Origin: Thermoproteota archaeon
Lineage (GTDB): Archaea > Thermoproteota > Methanomethylicia > Methanomethylicales > JAGHCH01
DNA length: 34,985 bases
Assembly (NCBI GenBank): GCA_021160575.1
Contig: JAGHCH010000005.1
Coordinates: 1 to 34,985, forward strand
Reading direction: 5' to 3'
A model generated the notes under the pieces. That model was given only the letters and a program-made list of their open reading frames with translations, searched no databases and was not told where the DNA came from. This document shows, one piece after another, positions 1-7,183 of this stretch; the stretch's first letter is position 1, and every line of letters begins with the position of its first letter. Both the position numbers and the translations under genes were made by a program.

Positions 1-377
1 AGGACTAAGTTGTCTCCGTATCTGCCTAGGAAGGATTTCTTTCTTGGCTGGTCTCTCCTGTAATAGTCTTTGTCGATGATGTCGTCGTGGAGGTCGAAGG
101 CTCCTCCAGCTAGGATCATGGCTGCAGCCACCGGCTTGACGAGTTCAGGGTTTCCTCCCACGGCTTCGCAGGCTAATGTCATGAGAGCTGGGCGTACGTA
201 GTCTGGCCGCTTTTCCAGAAATTCTTTGAGGGCTTTTCTAGCTCTGAGGGCGTAGATTTTCTCTGAGAGAAGTTCTCTTTTGGCGAGTTCGAGAGCTTCA
301 CGGCCCTTTTCTTGGAGGAGCTTTTGAACCTGCTTGGCCTTTTCAAGGTATCGCCTTCTGTCTTCTTCGCTGATCAT
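1..377 (-). CDS. Polyprenyl (geranylgeranyl/farnesyl-type) diphosphate synthase, C-terminus cut by window edge
   Basis: Isoprenoid chain elongation for archaeal membrane lipids: condenses isopentenyl diphosphate with an allylic diphosphate in the cytoplasm. Translating the minus strand from ATG at 377 gives an open frame of 125 codons to the window edge. Helical N-terminal residues run into RPALMTLACEAVGG, the family region before the active site. The first aspartate-rich motif follows as LHDDIIDKD (DDxxD type, binds diphosphate through Mg2+), then RRDQPRKK and GRYGDNLVL, where the family has its conserved substrate loop and GD-N-L segment. The second Asp-rich motif lies beyond the edge. Its ATG overlaps the TGA of the CPBP protease gene (ATGA at 374-377), so the two are translationally coupled. 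Chain-length specificity cannot be read from this fragment. Confidence 0.88.
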   Translation of the reverse strand, partial: MISEEDRRRYLEKAKQVQKLLQEKGREALELAKRELLSEKIYALRARKALKEFLEKRPDYVRPALMTLACEAVGGNPELVKPVAAAMILAGGAFDLHDDIIDKDYYRRDQPRKKSFLGRYGDNLV

Positions 378-1474
378 TTCTGGTCACTTGCTGTTTTTGT
401 TGGTGTGGCTTGAATAAAAGTGTTGAGTTCTTGGAGGAGTTTGGGGTGGAGCTTCTTGGTGATGTAGATGGTGGCGGTGAATACTAGGACGTAACATCCT
501 AGGAGGATGTGGGCGTTGTCGAGGGCTGTGTATATTCCTTTTAGGTTGGGGTAGAGGTAGGTGGGGACCATTTGGAGGACTTGTGGGTAGACGTTGAAGA
601 ACCAGTGGATGAGGAGGGAAGCATAGATGCCGTATTTCACGTAGAGGTAGCCGAAGACTAGCCCGGCTAGGGTTGCTGAGGTGATCTTGCCTGCTGCCCA
701 GACGCCGGAGAGGTAGTGGGCTAATCCGAAGATGGAGGCTGAGAAGGCTATGAGGAAAAGCTCGACAAGCCTTGTCTCTCTACTCTCTAGTTGAAGCTTT
801 TTTCTAGCGGTGGATGGTGTGGAGATGGAGGATACTACTGCTTGGAGCTTCTGGCTTGCGGAGAGAAGCTGGAAGTTCTGCTTTCCTGCAAGGAGGTAGT
901 AGATGGCTAGGGGTAGTGCTAGTGGGAGTGCTCTGTAGCAGATTTCCTCTACTATGACTGAATAGGAGAGGAAGAAGAGATCTAGGAAGGGGTTTGTGAT
1001 GGGAAGTTCTCCTGTTGGTATTCCGGCTTTCTCTTGGAGGCTTTGTAGAGTTAGAACTGCTGTGTAGAGGCCACTAGTGTAGAAGGGCATGGAGAGGAGG
1101 AAGTTCTTGGTGAGGTTGGAGGGGTGCTTAAATGTTTGCTTTAAGGCGTTCTTGAGATCTTGCTCTCCAAGCACTATGGAGAGGGCTATGGAGAGGGCGA
1201 AGATGATGGAGAAAGCTGCAAAGGCTTCTGCCACTGTGAAACAGCAGGGCAGCTCCACCTCTATGATAGCTAGGATAGATAGCCTGATGGAGGAGAAGGT
1301 TTTGCATGCAGCTTTAACTCCTGGCTCTGTGAAGTATAGGAGAAGAGGGGCAGCAAACATCGCGAAGAGGTAGCTGGCGATAAGGATGAAGGCTACTGTC
1401 ACTATTGCTAGAGAAAGAATTCTAGCAAGTCTAGCTGGAGCCTGTGGAGGAGCTTTACCCTCAAGCGAGGGCAT
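374..1474 (-). CDS. CPBP-family intramembrane metalloprotease (CAAX protease/Rce1-like)
   Basis: A 366-residue polytopic membrane protein with about eight hydrophobic segments. The three CPBP (Abi/Rce1) motifs are present in order: VEEICYR with E176, E177 and R181 (EExxxR), FGLAHYL around residue 250, and IHWFFNVYP around 290, whose His should bind metal. Rce1 relatives cleave prenylated proteins; archaeal substrates are unknown. There is a long N-terminal hydrophobic stretch (residues 15-100) before the protease core. The stop codon overlaps the start of the polyprenyl synthase (ATGA), so the pair forms one operon, a suggestive but unproven link to isoprenoid or prenyl-protein processing. 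An upstream CBS-protein gene on the same strand ends 11 bases before the start, so the three may be cotranscribed. Confidence 0.82.
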   Translation of the reverse strand: MPSLEGKAPPQAPARLARILSLAIVTVAFILIASYLFAMFAAPLLLYFTEPGVKAACKTFSSIRLSILAIIEVELPCCFTVAEAFAAFSIIFALSIALSIVLGEQDLKNALKQTFKHPSNLTKNFLLSMPFYTSGLYTAVLTLQSLQEKAGIPTGELPITNPFLDLFFLSYSVIVEEICYRALPLALPLAIYYLLAGKQNFQLLSASQKLQAVVSSISTPSTARKKLQLESRETRLVELFLIAFSASIFGLAHYLSGVWAAGKITSATLAGLVFGYLYVKYGIYASLLIHWFFNVYPQVLQMVPTYLYPNLKGIYTALDNAHILLGCYVLVFTATIYITKKLHPKLLQELNTFIQATPTKTASDQK

Positions 1475-1485
1475 GCTCTATCTTC

Positions 1486-2397
1486 CTAGAAGCTCACACG
1501 ACCGATGGAGATCCTTCTTTTCACTGTGTCTATGTATATTTCAACGCCTTTAACCTTGGGCAACTTGAGGAGGAAGTCCCTCTCAGTTACTATTCCAACG
1601 AGCTTTCCTTCATCGACTACTGGTAGGCAGCCAGCGTTGATTTCAGCCATCTTAGCGGCAGCCTCCCCTACATCGGCGTCGGGATCTATGACTACGACAG
1701 GCTTTGAGGCATAGGTGGAGACGGGAGTTGCGAGGAGTTCACGGTACTTACCTTCTTCAAGTAAGGGTTTAGCAGCTTCAGAAGTGAAAAAGCGTAGAAT
1801 GTCCTTCACAGTCACTATGGCTTCTATCTTACCCTCTCTTACTAGGGGGAGTCTCCTTATGTCGTACTTGATGAACAGCTTCATGGCTTCAAGGGTTGCT
1901 GTTTCAGGAGATATTGTGAGAACGGGCTGAGACATGATCTCGGATACTTTGACGTAGGCATGGTGATGCGCTAGAAGCTTCATAATGTGCCTCTCTGAAA
2001 GAGAGCCCCAAAGTCTACTTTCCTCGTCGAGCACCGGGAAGGCGCCGACGTCGTACTTTAGGAAACTGTTTATGGCTTCGACGAGGCTATCCTCGACGTT
2101 CACAGTTACTATTCTCCTGCTCATAATGGATTCTATGGGCTCACTGCGCAGGGCTTTCCATAGCTCCCCAGAGTATTTCTGCTTGACAATGCGGTACTTC
2201 CACCCACCTCCCAAGAAGTTAATGATGTCTTTTGCGGAAGCTACTCCTAGGAGAAAGCCCTTCTCGTCTACTATGTAGGCGTGGCGGATGAGCCTTGCAG
2301 TGAGGTTCTGCAAAACTTGATAGATGGGAGAGGTTAGGGACGCTATGACTGCTGGAGGATGTCTTGCGATGTCTTTAACTTTGCATATGGCTGCCAT
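1486..2397 (-). CDS. Protein of four CBS domains
   Basis: This 303-residue soluble protein consists of four CBS repeats and nothing else: about residues 5-65, 85-145, 148-206 and 225-285. Each ends in the typical G-x-(I/V/L)-(T/S)-x-(R/K)-D-(I/F) signature, for example AIVTVKDIL in repeat 3 and GIVTERDFL in repeat 4. CBS pairs (Bateman modules) bind AMP, ATP, NADH or S-adenosylmethionine and act as energy or ligand sensors. No enzymatic domain is attached, so it is probably a regulator acting in trans; its target is not evident. ATG start at 2397. A TATA-like TGTATATAG at 2442-2450 (minus strand) lies about 48 bases upstream, so the gene probably has its own promoter. Family assignment is firm and function open. 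Confidence 0.85.
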   Translation of the reverse strand: MAAICKVKDIARHPPAVIASLTSPIYQVLQNLTARLIRHAYIVDEKGFLLGVASAKDIINFLGGGWKYRIVKQKYSGELWKALRSEPIESIMSRRIVTVNVEDSLVEAINSFLKYDVGAFPVLDEESRLWGSLSERHIMKLLAHHHAYVKVSEIMSQPVLTISPETATLEAMKLFIKYDIRRLPLVREGKIEAIVTVKDILRFFTSEAAKPLLEEGKYRELLATPVSTYASKPVVVIDPDADVGEAAAKMAEINAGCLPVVDEGKLVGIVTERDFLLKLPKVKGVEIYIDTVKRRISIGRVSF

Positions 2398-2480
2398 GAG
2401 GGGTCATCTCATGGGAATGTCGAGCTGCTAATAGTCTTTTGCTATATACAGTTAATAGAGTTGCTTTTTAAGCTGCTGTT

Positions 2481-2873
2481 CTAATCCTCGACAACTAAGG
2501 GTAATTTAACGCCCTTTCTATTGTAGGCTACTACACAGTACTCTGAGTCGTAGGGGTAAGCAGCGATCAGCATCACTATTCCGAAAAAGTTGTTGAGGTC
2601 TTCTGGTGAAGGAACTGGTATGCCACTTGGATGGGAGTGGTAAGTGCCTATGATTGAGAAGTCTACAGGGAGCATGTGCAGAGGAATTGCTGTGAAGGTT
2701 TCACCGTACTCGGCTAAGGGTGGTATGAGAGCCTCCTCTATCACGACCTCCCCTTTGCGCCGCTTTCCTCGGAGAAGGAAGATGTTCTCTCGTGGATGAG
2801 CTCTTCTAGAGAATTCGAGGAGCCCTTCGAGAACCTCCCTCTTGATCCTCACAGTAAGGTAGTCCTTGGACAT
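2481..2873 (-). CDS. JAMM/MPN+ domain metalloprotease (archaeal desampylase-like)
   Basis: A 130-residue single-domain protein with a complete JAMM zinc site: H79-S-H81, seven residues, S89, two residues, D92 (HSHPSGIPVPSPED), with upstream glutamates at 46/47 as candidate catalytic Glu. Archaeal JAMM proteins of this size (HvJAMM1-type) cleave isopeptide or linear bonds to ubiquitin-like SAMP proteins; others act on small-molecule or sulfur-carrier precursors. Its ATG shares one base with the Mrp stop (TAATG at 2871-2875), so translation is coupled to that Fe-S carrier. That pairing suggests a role in sulfur-carrier or Fe-S protein processing as well as desampylation. All metal ligands are intact, so it should be active. 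No E1 or SAMP gene is in the window. Confidence 0.85.
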   Translation of the reverse strand: MSKDYLTVRIKREVLEGLLEFSRRAHPRENIFLLRGKRRKGEVVIEEALIPPLAEYGETFTAIPLHMLPVDFSIIGTYHSHPSGIPVPSPEDLNNFFGIVMLIAAYPYDSEYCVVAYNRKGVKLPLVVED

Positions 2874-3748
2874 TAAGGCTTCTCCTTCTTCCCTCCTTGT
2901 AGGAGGAAGTCCTCAACCTTAGCTACGATGTCCATGAAGGCTTTAGCTGCGGAGGAATCGGGGTGCTTAACTACAAATGGGATTCCAGCGTCAGAGTCCT
3001 CGACTATCCGCGGGTCTAAGGGGATTTTGCCTAGAAAAGGCACGTTCAGCTCTCTGGCAATTTTTTCTCCTCCCCCGGTCTTGAAGATGTCGATTTTAGC
3101 ACCGCAGTTGGGGCAGATGAAGCCGCTCATGTTCTCCAGAATGCCTATCACGGGAACTTTCAGCTCATGGGCAAATATTACAGCCTTCTTCACCACCGCT
3201 TGAGAGACCTCTGAGGGAATTGTTACAATGATGGCTCCGCTCATGCCTGGGATAAACTGAGCGATGCTGAGAGGCTCATCACCCGTTCCTGGAGGAAGAT
3301 CTATTAGGAGGAAGTCTAAAGATCCCCATACCACATCTCCTAGGAACTGCCTTATCGCGGCGGTTTTTAGAGGACCTCTCCAGACTACTGGTACCTCTTC
3401 GCTGGGCAGCAGAAAACCCACTGAGACTATCCGCATGCCTAAGGGGCCTTTCACGGGGAAAATTCCTGGAGGACCCACCTCCAGCCTAGCACCTTGTAAT
3501 CCCAGCAGCTTGGGGATCGTCGGTCCATGGATGTCGGCGTCTAGGATGCCTACTTGGTAGCCTTTCATGGCAAAGGCTGCAGCGAGGTTTGCTGTTACCG
3601 TTGACTTACCTACACCTCCCTTGCCGCTGAGAACTGCTATCTTAAATCTAACTTTGGACATGCGCTTCCGGATCTTTTGAAGATCCTCCTGAAATCGCTT
3701 GAAAGCCTCTTGCCTAGCTTCAAGAGAACTCTGAGGAGTACTCTGCAT
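2873..3748 (-). CDS. Mrp/Nbp35-type P-loop ATPase, iron-sulfur cluster carrier
   Basis: Cytoplasmic dimeric ATPase that carries a bridging [4Fe-4S] cluster and passes it to apoproteins. Residues 42-50 form the deviant Walker A (SGKGGVGKST region). The switch region DADIHGPTIPKLLG, the Walker B LLIDLPPGTGDE at about 148-158 and the cluster-binding CPNC (C212, C215) are all present. At 291 residues it is full length for the archaeal form, with an N-terminal helical extension of about 30 residues rich in Lys/Arg/Gln and no N-terminal ferredoxin-like cysteines. ATG start at 3748. An 18-base inverted repeat at 3757-3774 in the leader includes the GGAG that would serve as SD. The gene overlaps the downstream JAMM protease by one base. 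Confidence 0.92.
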   Translation of the reverse strand: MQSTPQSSLEARQEAFKRFQEDLQKIRKRMSKVRFKIAVLSGKGGVGKSTVTANLAAAFAMKGYQVGILDADIHGPTIPKLLGLQGARLEVGPPGIFPVKGPLGMRIVSVGFLLPSEEVPVVWRGPLKTAAIRQFLGDVVWGSLDFLLIDLPPGTGDEPLSIAQFIPGMSGAIIVTIPSEVSQAVVKKAVIFAHELKVPVIGILENMSGFICPNCGAKIDIFKTGGGEKIARELNVPFLGKIPLDPRIVEDSDAGIPFVVKHPDSSAAKAFMDIVAKVEDFLLQGGKKEKP

Positions 3749-3756
3749 GAGGGATC

Positions 3757-3774
3757 ATCTCCTTAGATGGAGAT
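3757..3774 (-). promoter_or_regulatory. Leader hairpin that could mask the SD of the Mrp gene
   Basis: Six-base perfect inverted repeat ATCTCC/GGAGAT with a six-base loop. On the minus strand the 3' arm contains GGAG at 3762-3759, ten bases before the Mrp ATG at 3748. If transcribed, the hairpin would pair away the only visible SD. A TATA-like AATTTATTCC near 3806-3815 would place transcription start near 3783, so the hairpin would be near the very 5' end of the mRNA. Function is inferred from geometry alone; a DNA-level operator is the alternative. Confidence 0.35.
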
Positions 3775-3849
3775 CTCAAAGGAGGAATGTTGAGCTGGTA
3801 GTTGGAATAAATTGGCATCTGCAACTTAAACCTTTCTGGAAACTTGAGC

Positions 3850-4299
3850 TTAATGGACGATGAGGAGTGAGCATTCAACATTGGAAGCTACAGCTAAGCT
3901 TACGCTGCCAACTCCAGGCTGGGATTCCTTGCCCAAGCCCCTGCGCCCTAGCACGAGAAGATCCACCCTAGACTCTTGCACATGCTTAGCCAGCTCCTCT
4001 ACTGGGTCTCCTTCAAGTAACACCTTTTCAAGGGAAACTTCATGCTTGCTGGCAATTCTCTCCGCACAGTTCAATGCCTCCTTGCCCATTTCGCGTAGAA
4101 AATCTAGGTAATGGGCTTCAGGTAAGGCGGAAGATGCTGCGTAAGGGAGCCTTGTCGGCACAACATGGATGGCTTGCACGATTTCAGCGTTGAAGAGCTT
4201 AGCCATGCGGCACGCCACCTCGAGAGCTTTGAAGCTGTAAGCTGAACCATCCACACCAACTGCTATTCTCTTAAACTCGGGGGTGTAGACTTCGCACAT
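3850..4299 (-). CDS. Universal stress protein, UspA family, ATP-binding type
   Basis: A 149-residue single Usp domain. It begins with the typical beta strand IAVGVDGSAYSFKALEVA and ends with LLVLGRRGLGKESQPGVGSVS, which fits the ATP-binding G-2x-G-9x-G-S signature, followed by VASNVECSLLIVH. Proteins of this class form dimers and bind ATP or AMP; their cellular role is usually stress survival, with no defined reaction. ATG start at 4299 behind a strong SD (GGGGAGGAG, minus strand). A TATA-like CTTAAAAG sits at 4340-4347, so it is probably transcribed alone. Function beyond nucleotide binding is not visible. Confidence 0.9.
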   Translation of the reverse strand: MCEVYTPEFKRIAVGVDGSAYSFKALEVACRMAKLFNAEIVQAIHVVPTRLPYAASSALPEAHYLDFLREMGKEALNCAERIASKHEVSLEKVLLEGDPVEELAKHVQESRVDLLVLGRRGLGKESQPGVGSVSLAVASNVECSLLIVH

Positions 4300-4558
4300 G
4301 GTTTCTCCTCCCCTCTAAAGATGAGGAACATACCTTATCCTTTTAAGCTGCAAGAAGTCTAAGGTAACGAGAGTTTTTCAAGGCTTCGGATTAAGCAAGG
4401 GAATAACCGAATACAGGCTCCAAGCTGGTTTGCAACTTAAAATGGTAGAATCAGTTGGTCTGCTGAGATGTCTAGTTGACGCACTTCTTCTTAGACATTG
4501 AAGCTGAGTGTTGCTGAAAACAAGCTATGGACTAGAACTGCACAAATGACTTGTTAAT
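4300..4558. other. Intergenic region with one inverted repeat
   Basis: No gene seen in these 259 bases. The right end of the Usp gene's promoter lies at 4340-4347. A perfect 7-base inverted repeat, ATGTCTA/TAGACAT with a 17-base spacer, occupies 4468-4498, about 60 bases past the stop of the minus-strand orphan at 4559-5071. It could be a 3' hairpin of that transcript. CTGA and GATG words are scattered here but not spaced as a C/D box RNA. Confidence 0.4.
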
Positions 4559-5071
4559 TTACGTTGATGCTGGCGTATTGCGGGGAACTTTAGCTCTATC
4601 ACACCTACACCTAAAGCTCTGTATTACTTGCTTTGCCACCTCATCGTAGTCTTTGGATTTTTCTCCAGAGTATTCGGCGAAAACTACGAAGAAGCGGTTG
4701 GTCTTCTCACAGTAGACGCCTAGTCCTACAATGATGTGGTGGTGTTCTCTAGTGAAGCGAGCTTTAGAGATGTAATGAATCCTGTGGAAGTCACAGGAGT
4801 GTCCTTCTGATCCTCGATATTCGAAAGGCTGCACGTCGACACTCCGAACGTGCCTATTGCCTTTGATATGTTCTACTTGGTAGTTGAAGAAGTCCTTAGC
4901 CGTTGGGAACTCGTCTTTAAAGCGGCTAAGAGAATCCCAGATGATGGCTATGGCGAGCTTGTTCGGCGCATTTAAAAGAATTCTGCCTACTTCATAGTTA
5001 GTGGGCTTGGATATCTCGACGCTCCAGTCTTCTGGAATCTCTATTTCGAAATCGTAAATCGAGAATATCAT
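4559..5071 (-). CDS. Uncharacterized soluble protein, 170 residues
   Basis: Not recognised as any named family. The protein starts MIFSIYDFEIEIPEDW and has alternating beta-rich segments without signal peptide or membrane span. The middle holds EFPTAKDFFNYQVEHIKG and a His-rich stretch REHHHIIVG; three cysteines (CDFHR, YCEK, CRCD) are scattered with no zinc-finger spacing. The opening (IPEDW) and the ending (DYDEVAKQVIQSFRC) resemble small proteins of the PsbP/DUF1795-like type, where a V-x-x-I-x-x-S-F helix ends the domain; this is a weak analogy only. It has its own promoter (5111-5120) and SD (GAGAGGT, about 8 bases before ATG 5071). It is flanked by more than 200 noncoding bases on each side, unusual for this compact window. 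Confidence 0.7.
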   Translation of the reverse strand: MIFSIYDFEIEIPEDWSVEISKPTNYEVGRILLNAPNKLAIAIIWDSLSRFKDEFPTAKDFFNYQVEHIKGNRHVRSVDVQPFEYRGSEGHSCDFHRIHYISKARFTREHHHIIVGLGVYCEKTNRFFVVFAEYSGEKSKDYDEVAKQVIQSFRCRCDRAKVPRNTPAST

Positions 5072-5110
5072 GTGCAGGATACCTCTCGGAGGAAAGGTTT
5101 AGACGGTTAA

Positions 5111-5120
5111 GGTATAAAAC
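5111..5120 (-). promoter_or_regulatory. TATA box for the 170-residue orphan
   Basis: GTTTTATACC on the minus strand, centred about 44 bases before the ATG at 5071. It predicts transcription start near 5089, leaving a short leader that contains the GAGAGGT SD. The rest of 5121-5305 shows no convincing gene; it is AT-rich and lies between two minus-strand genes. Confidence 0.4.
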
Positions 5121-5305
5121 GTTGTGGTGGCCATGATATACACCTCAAACAAGGAACAAATCATCGACGCAAATCCATTCTTCTCTCTCCAAGAGATTTA
5201 GGGGAAGAAAAACATGTTTGATTTGAAGGAATAAAGTGTAAAGGTCAAGTTCGATGAAAAGCATTTGATAAGCACTGAGGCAATAGTTATAATTCCTTTA
5301 AATCG

Positions 5306-5785
5306 CTAGAAGAGACACTGCTTTAGCTTTCTATAAGTGTTAGCTAAGTGCTCTGAGATTACCTTTGTTTCTGCTAGGACCGGCATGAAGTTGGTGTCTC
5401 CATTCCATCGCGGCACGACGTGGATGTGAAGATGATCGAAGCCTGCTCCAGCAGGCCTCCCTATGTTCACTCCTATGTTGAAGCCATCGGGGTTCATGGC
5501 CTTCTTGAGAGCTTGAAGCGAGAGCTTGAGCTGCTGGAAAAATTCTCTGGCCTCCTCATCGGTTAATTCTTCAACTTGGGTAATGTGGCGGTAAGGGGCT
5601 ATCATGAGGTGCCCGTTGTTATAGGGAAAGGCATTAAGCATTATGTAGCAGTACCTACCTCTTAAGAGAATGTAGTTTTCTTCATCGCGGTTTTGCTTAG
5701 GTTTCTCGCAGAAAATGCAGCCTTCAGTCTGCTTGGCTGCTTCTTCAATATACTGCATTCTCCAAGGAGCCCATAGCCTCTTCAA
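5306..5785 (-). CDS. HIT-family nucleotide hydrolase/transferase (zinc-containing HINT or Ap4A phosphorylase-like)
   Basis: A 159-residue HIT protein with the catalytic triad H118-L-H120-I-H122 followed by VVPRW. The N-terminus RLWAPWRMQYIEEA and the zinc pair C23-x-x-C26 (GCIFC) mark the bacterial/archaeal branch related to Ap4A phosphorylase and AMP-lysine hydrolases. NIGRPAGAGFDHLHIHV is the standard active-site lead-in. It acts on the alpha phosphate of adenosine nucleotides (Ap4A, AMP-amidates or adenylyl sulfate); the substrate cannot be chosen from sequence. ATG at 5785. The upstream small membrane protein gene on the same strand ends 19 bases earlier, so the two are likely cotranscribed. 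Confidence 0.9.
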   Translation of the reverse strand: MKRLWAPWRMQYIEEAAKQTEGCIFCEKPKQNRDEENYILLRGRYCYIMLNAFPYNNGHLMIAPYRHITQVEELTDEEAREFFQQLKLSLQALKKAMNPDGFNIGVNIGRPAGAGFDHLHIHVVPRWNGDTNFMPVLAETKVISEHLANTYRKLKQCLF

Positions 5786-5804
5786 TATGGGAAACCTCCT
5801 CGCT

Positions 5805-6032
5805 TCACGGGGCTTCTCCCAGATATCTTACGAGGAGGTGGGATATAGCGTCATGCACTACTAGCCCTATGCCTAGAAGAAGACCGACTAGATTGTTAAA
5901 GTAGAAGGAAAGTAAAGCGATTAAAGCTCCAACGTAGGAGTGGTGTATTCTCTTCCCGAGAATGTATACTTTTGTCTTGGTGATGAAAAACCTCCTTGCG
6001 AGGTACTTGGCAGCGCTTCGCAGGTTCATCAT
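5805..6032 (-). CDS. Small His-rich membrane protein, 75 residues
   Basis: A basic N-terminus (residues 1-27, MMNLRSAAKYLARRFF onward) is followed by KRIHHSYVGALIALLS and two hydrophobic segments at about 33-45 and 47-60, then VVHDAISHLLVRYLGE. The two HH/HDxxSH clusters sit at the two ends of the membrane part, so they could form a metal or heme site if the hairpin folds on itself; this is inference. No named family is recognised. Double ATG at 6032/6029; the HIT gene follows 19 bases downstream, suggesting one operon. The product is short, but its organised pattern of charge, membrane segments and His residues supports a real gene. Confidence 0.65.
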   Translation of the reverse strand: MMNLRSAAKYLARRFFITKTKVYILGKRIHHSYVGALIALLSFYFNNLVGLLLGIGLVVHDAISHLLVRYLGEAP

Positions 6033-6137
6033 TTCACCAACGGGGGCTTAAGGTATTGAAAACTGAAAAATAAGCTTTTTGAGAATTAAAGATTAAGGGG
6101 ACCAACGCTCAAAGCGAGGATGGTGGGTGGAATTTGC

Positions 6138-6620
6138 ATGGAGTTGAAGGTCGTTGAGTTGAAAATCCCAGAAGGTTGCAATATCATAGTGGGGCAGTCT
6201 CACTTCATTAAGTCGATTGAGGACATCTACGAAGCGATGGTGAACTCTGTTCCAGGAGTTAAGTTCGGCTTGGCATTCTGTGAGGCTTCGGGAAAGCGGC
6301 TGGTGAGAGTTGAGGGGACGGACGAGGAGCTAAAGAAGACGGCTGTGGAGAATGCGCTGGCAATAGGTGCTGGGCATAGCTTTGTGCTGTTGATGAAGGA
6401 TGCATACCCCATCAACGTGCTGAACGCCTTGAAGCATGTGGTGGAAGTGGTGTCCATTTACTGTGCAACGGCTAACCCGGCGAAGGTGATCATAGCAGAT
6501 CTAGGCGAGCAGAGGGCTATCCTAGGCGTCGCTGATGGATTTACTCCTAGAGGCGTGGAATCCGAGAAAGATGTTGCTGAAAGGAAAGAGTTCCTAAGGA
6601 GAATAGGGTATAAGCGGTGA
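6138..6620 (+). CDS. Adenosine-specific kinase family protein (PF04008/DUF355)
   Basis: About 160 residues from MELKVVELKIPEGCNIIVGQ. The family pattern is clear: GQSHFIKSIEDIYEAM, GLAFCEASGKRLVRVEG, AIGAGHSFVLLMKDAYPINVLNALK, and IYCATANPAKVIIADLGE. Structures of this family (Pyrobaculum) led to the name adenosine-specific kinase; the in vivo reaction is not well established. I chose ATG 6138 over ATG 6120 because GGTGGA lies just upstream of 6138 and the family starts with this beta strand. A TATA-like GAATTAAAG at about 6082-6090 precedes it. With nucleoside phosphorylases and AMP phosphorylase elsewhere in the window, a role in adenosine/AMP turnover is plausible. Confidence 0.85.
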   Translation: MELKVVELKIPEGCNIIVGQSHFIKSIEDIYEAMVNSVPGVKFGLAFCEASGKRLVRVEGTDEELKKTAVENALAIGAGHSFVLLMKDAYPINVLNALKHVVEVVSIYCATANPAKVIIADLGEQRAILGVADGFTPRGVESEKDVAERKEFLRRIGYKR

Positions 6621-6757
6621 TTCAAGGTATAAGTAAAAAGTTTAAGTATTGCTTGGTAACTCCAATTTTTCCTCGGAGCGTAGCTGAATGTCTCTTAGTG
6701 GATGTAGCTTCTCGCCTCCTTCTCTGCTTAATAGCAAAGAAGAGGGGTTAGAGGCCC

Positions 6758-7138
6758 TTGCAGAGAGAGCAACGTAAGAAATGCACTCCTACATGCCCAT
6801 TCTTCAGATGCGGCCAAAAGGCCTTAGTAAAGCCGGGTTTTGGCAGGGAGAAGTTTGGTAAGGATCAGTTTAGGCGCGGCGGCCCAAGAAGCTTTTCGAG
6901 GCATCAAGAGGTGAAGGAACCTTGGTGCATGTGGACCAACGATGTCTGTATAGGCTACAAGTGCAGCTATGCCTTCTGCGAGAAAAGAGCTCTCCTACCA
7001 GATGGCACTTGCAGCTTAGAGGCTAGGACAATATCGCAGAAAACTAGGAGCATAGAAGAGGAGGCTAGAGCCGAAGAAAGCGTGATGCGCCAAGCGAGGC
7101 AGAAGCTGCTACGGAGGGGCTACGACTTCATAGAATAG
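6758..7138 (+). CDS. Uncharacterized Cys-rich protein, 126 residues
   Basis: Not recognised as a named family. Eight cysteines fall in two groups: C9, C13, C18 (CTPTCPFFRC) and C57, C64, C69, C74, C85 (PWCMWTNDVCIGYKC, AFC, GTC). They are joined by a basic Gly/Arg/Phe-rich linker at about 20-48. The spacing suits binding of a zinc ion or iron-sulfur cluster. The C-terminal third is a charged helix ending QKLLRRGYDFIE. TTG start at 6758 behind GAGGGG/AGAGG. The gene lies 45 bases upstream of tRNA-Cys(GCA) and 282 bases upstream of SepCysS, on the same strand. That position makes a role in cysteine or sulfur supply attractive, but it is only contextual. Nucleic-acid binding is an alternative, given the basic linker. 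Confidence 0.7.
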   Translation: MQREQRKKCTPTCPFFRCGQKALVKPGFGREKFGKDQFRRGGPRSFSRHQEVKEPWCMWTNDVCIGYKCSYAFCEKRALLPDGTCSLEARTISQKTRSIEEEARAEESVMRQARQKLLRRGYDFIE

Positions 7139-7148
7139 CGGCAAAACC

Positions 7149-7157
7149 CATAAATTA
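7149..7157 (+). promoter_or_regulatory. TATA box of tRNA-Cys
   Basis: CATAAATTA is centred about 31 bases before the first base of the mature tRNA at 7184, the expected spacing for an archaeal promoter making a tRNA with a very short 5' leader. Confidence 0.5.
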
Positions 7158-7183
7158 AGGAGCTTTGAGAGGAAATGTGGAGC

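Noticed and set aside
4440-4520. C/D box sRNA suggested by CTGA and GATG words
   Set aside because: Spacing of boxes is wrong and no terminal stem forms.
5133-5201. 22-codon plus-strand frame beginning ATG ATA TAC
   Set aside because: Too short and no recognisable motif; only a weak GGTGG upstream.
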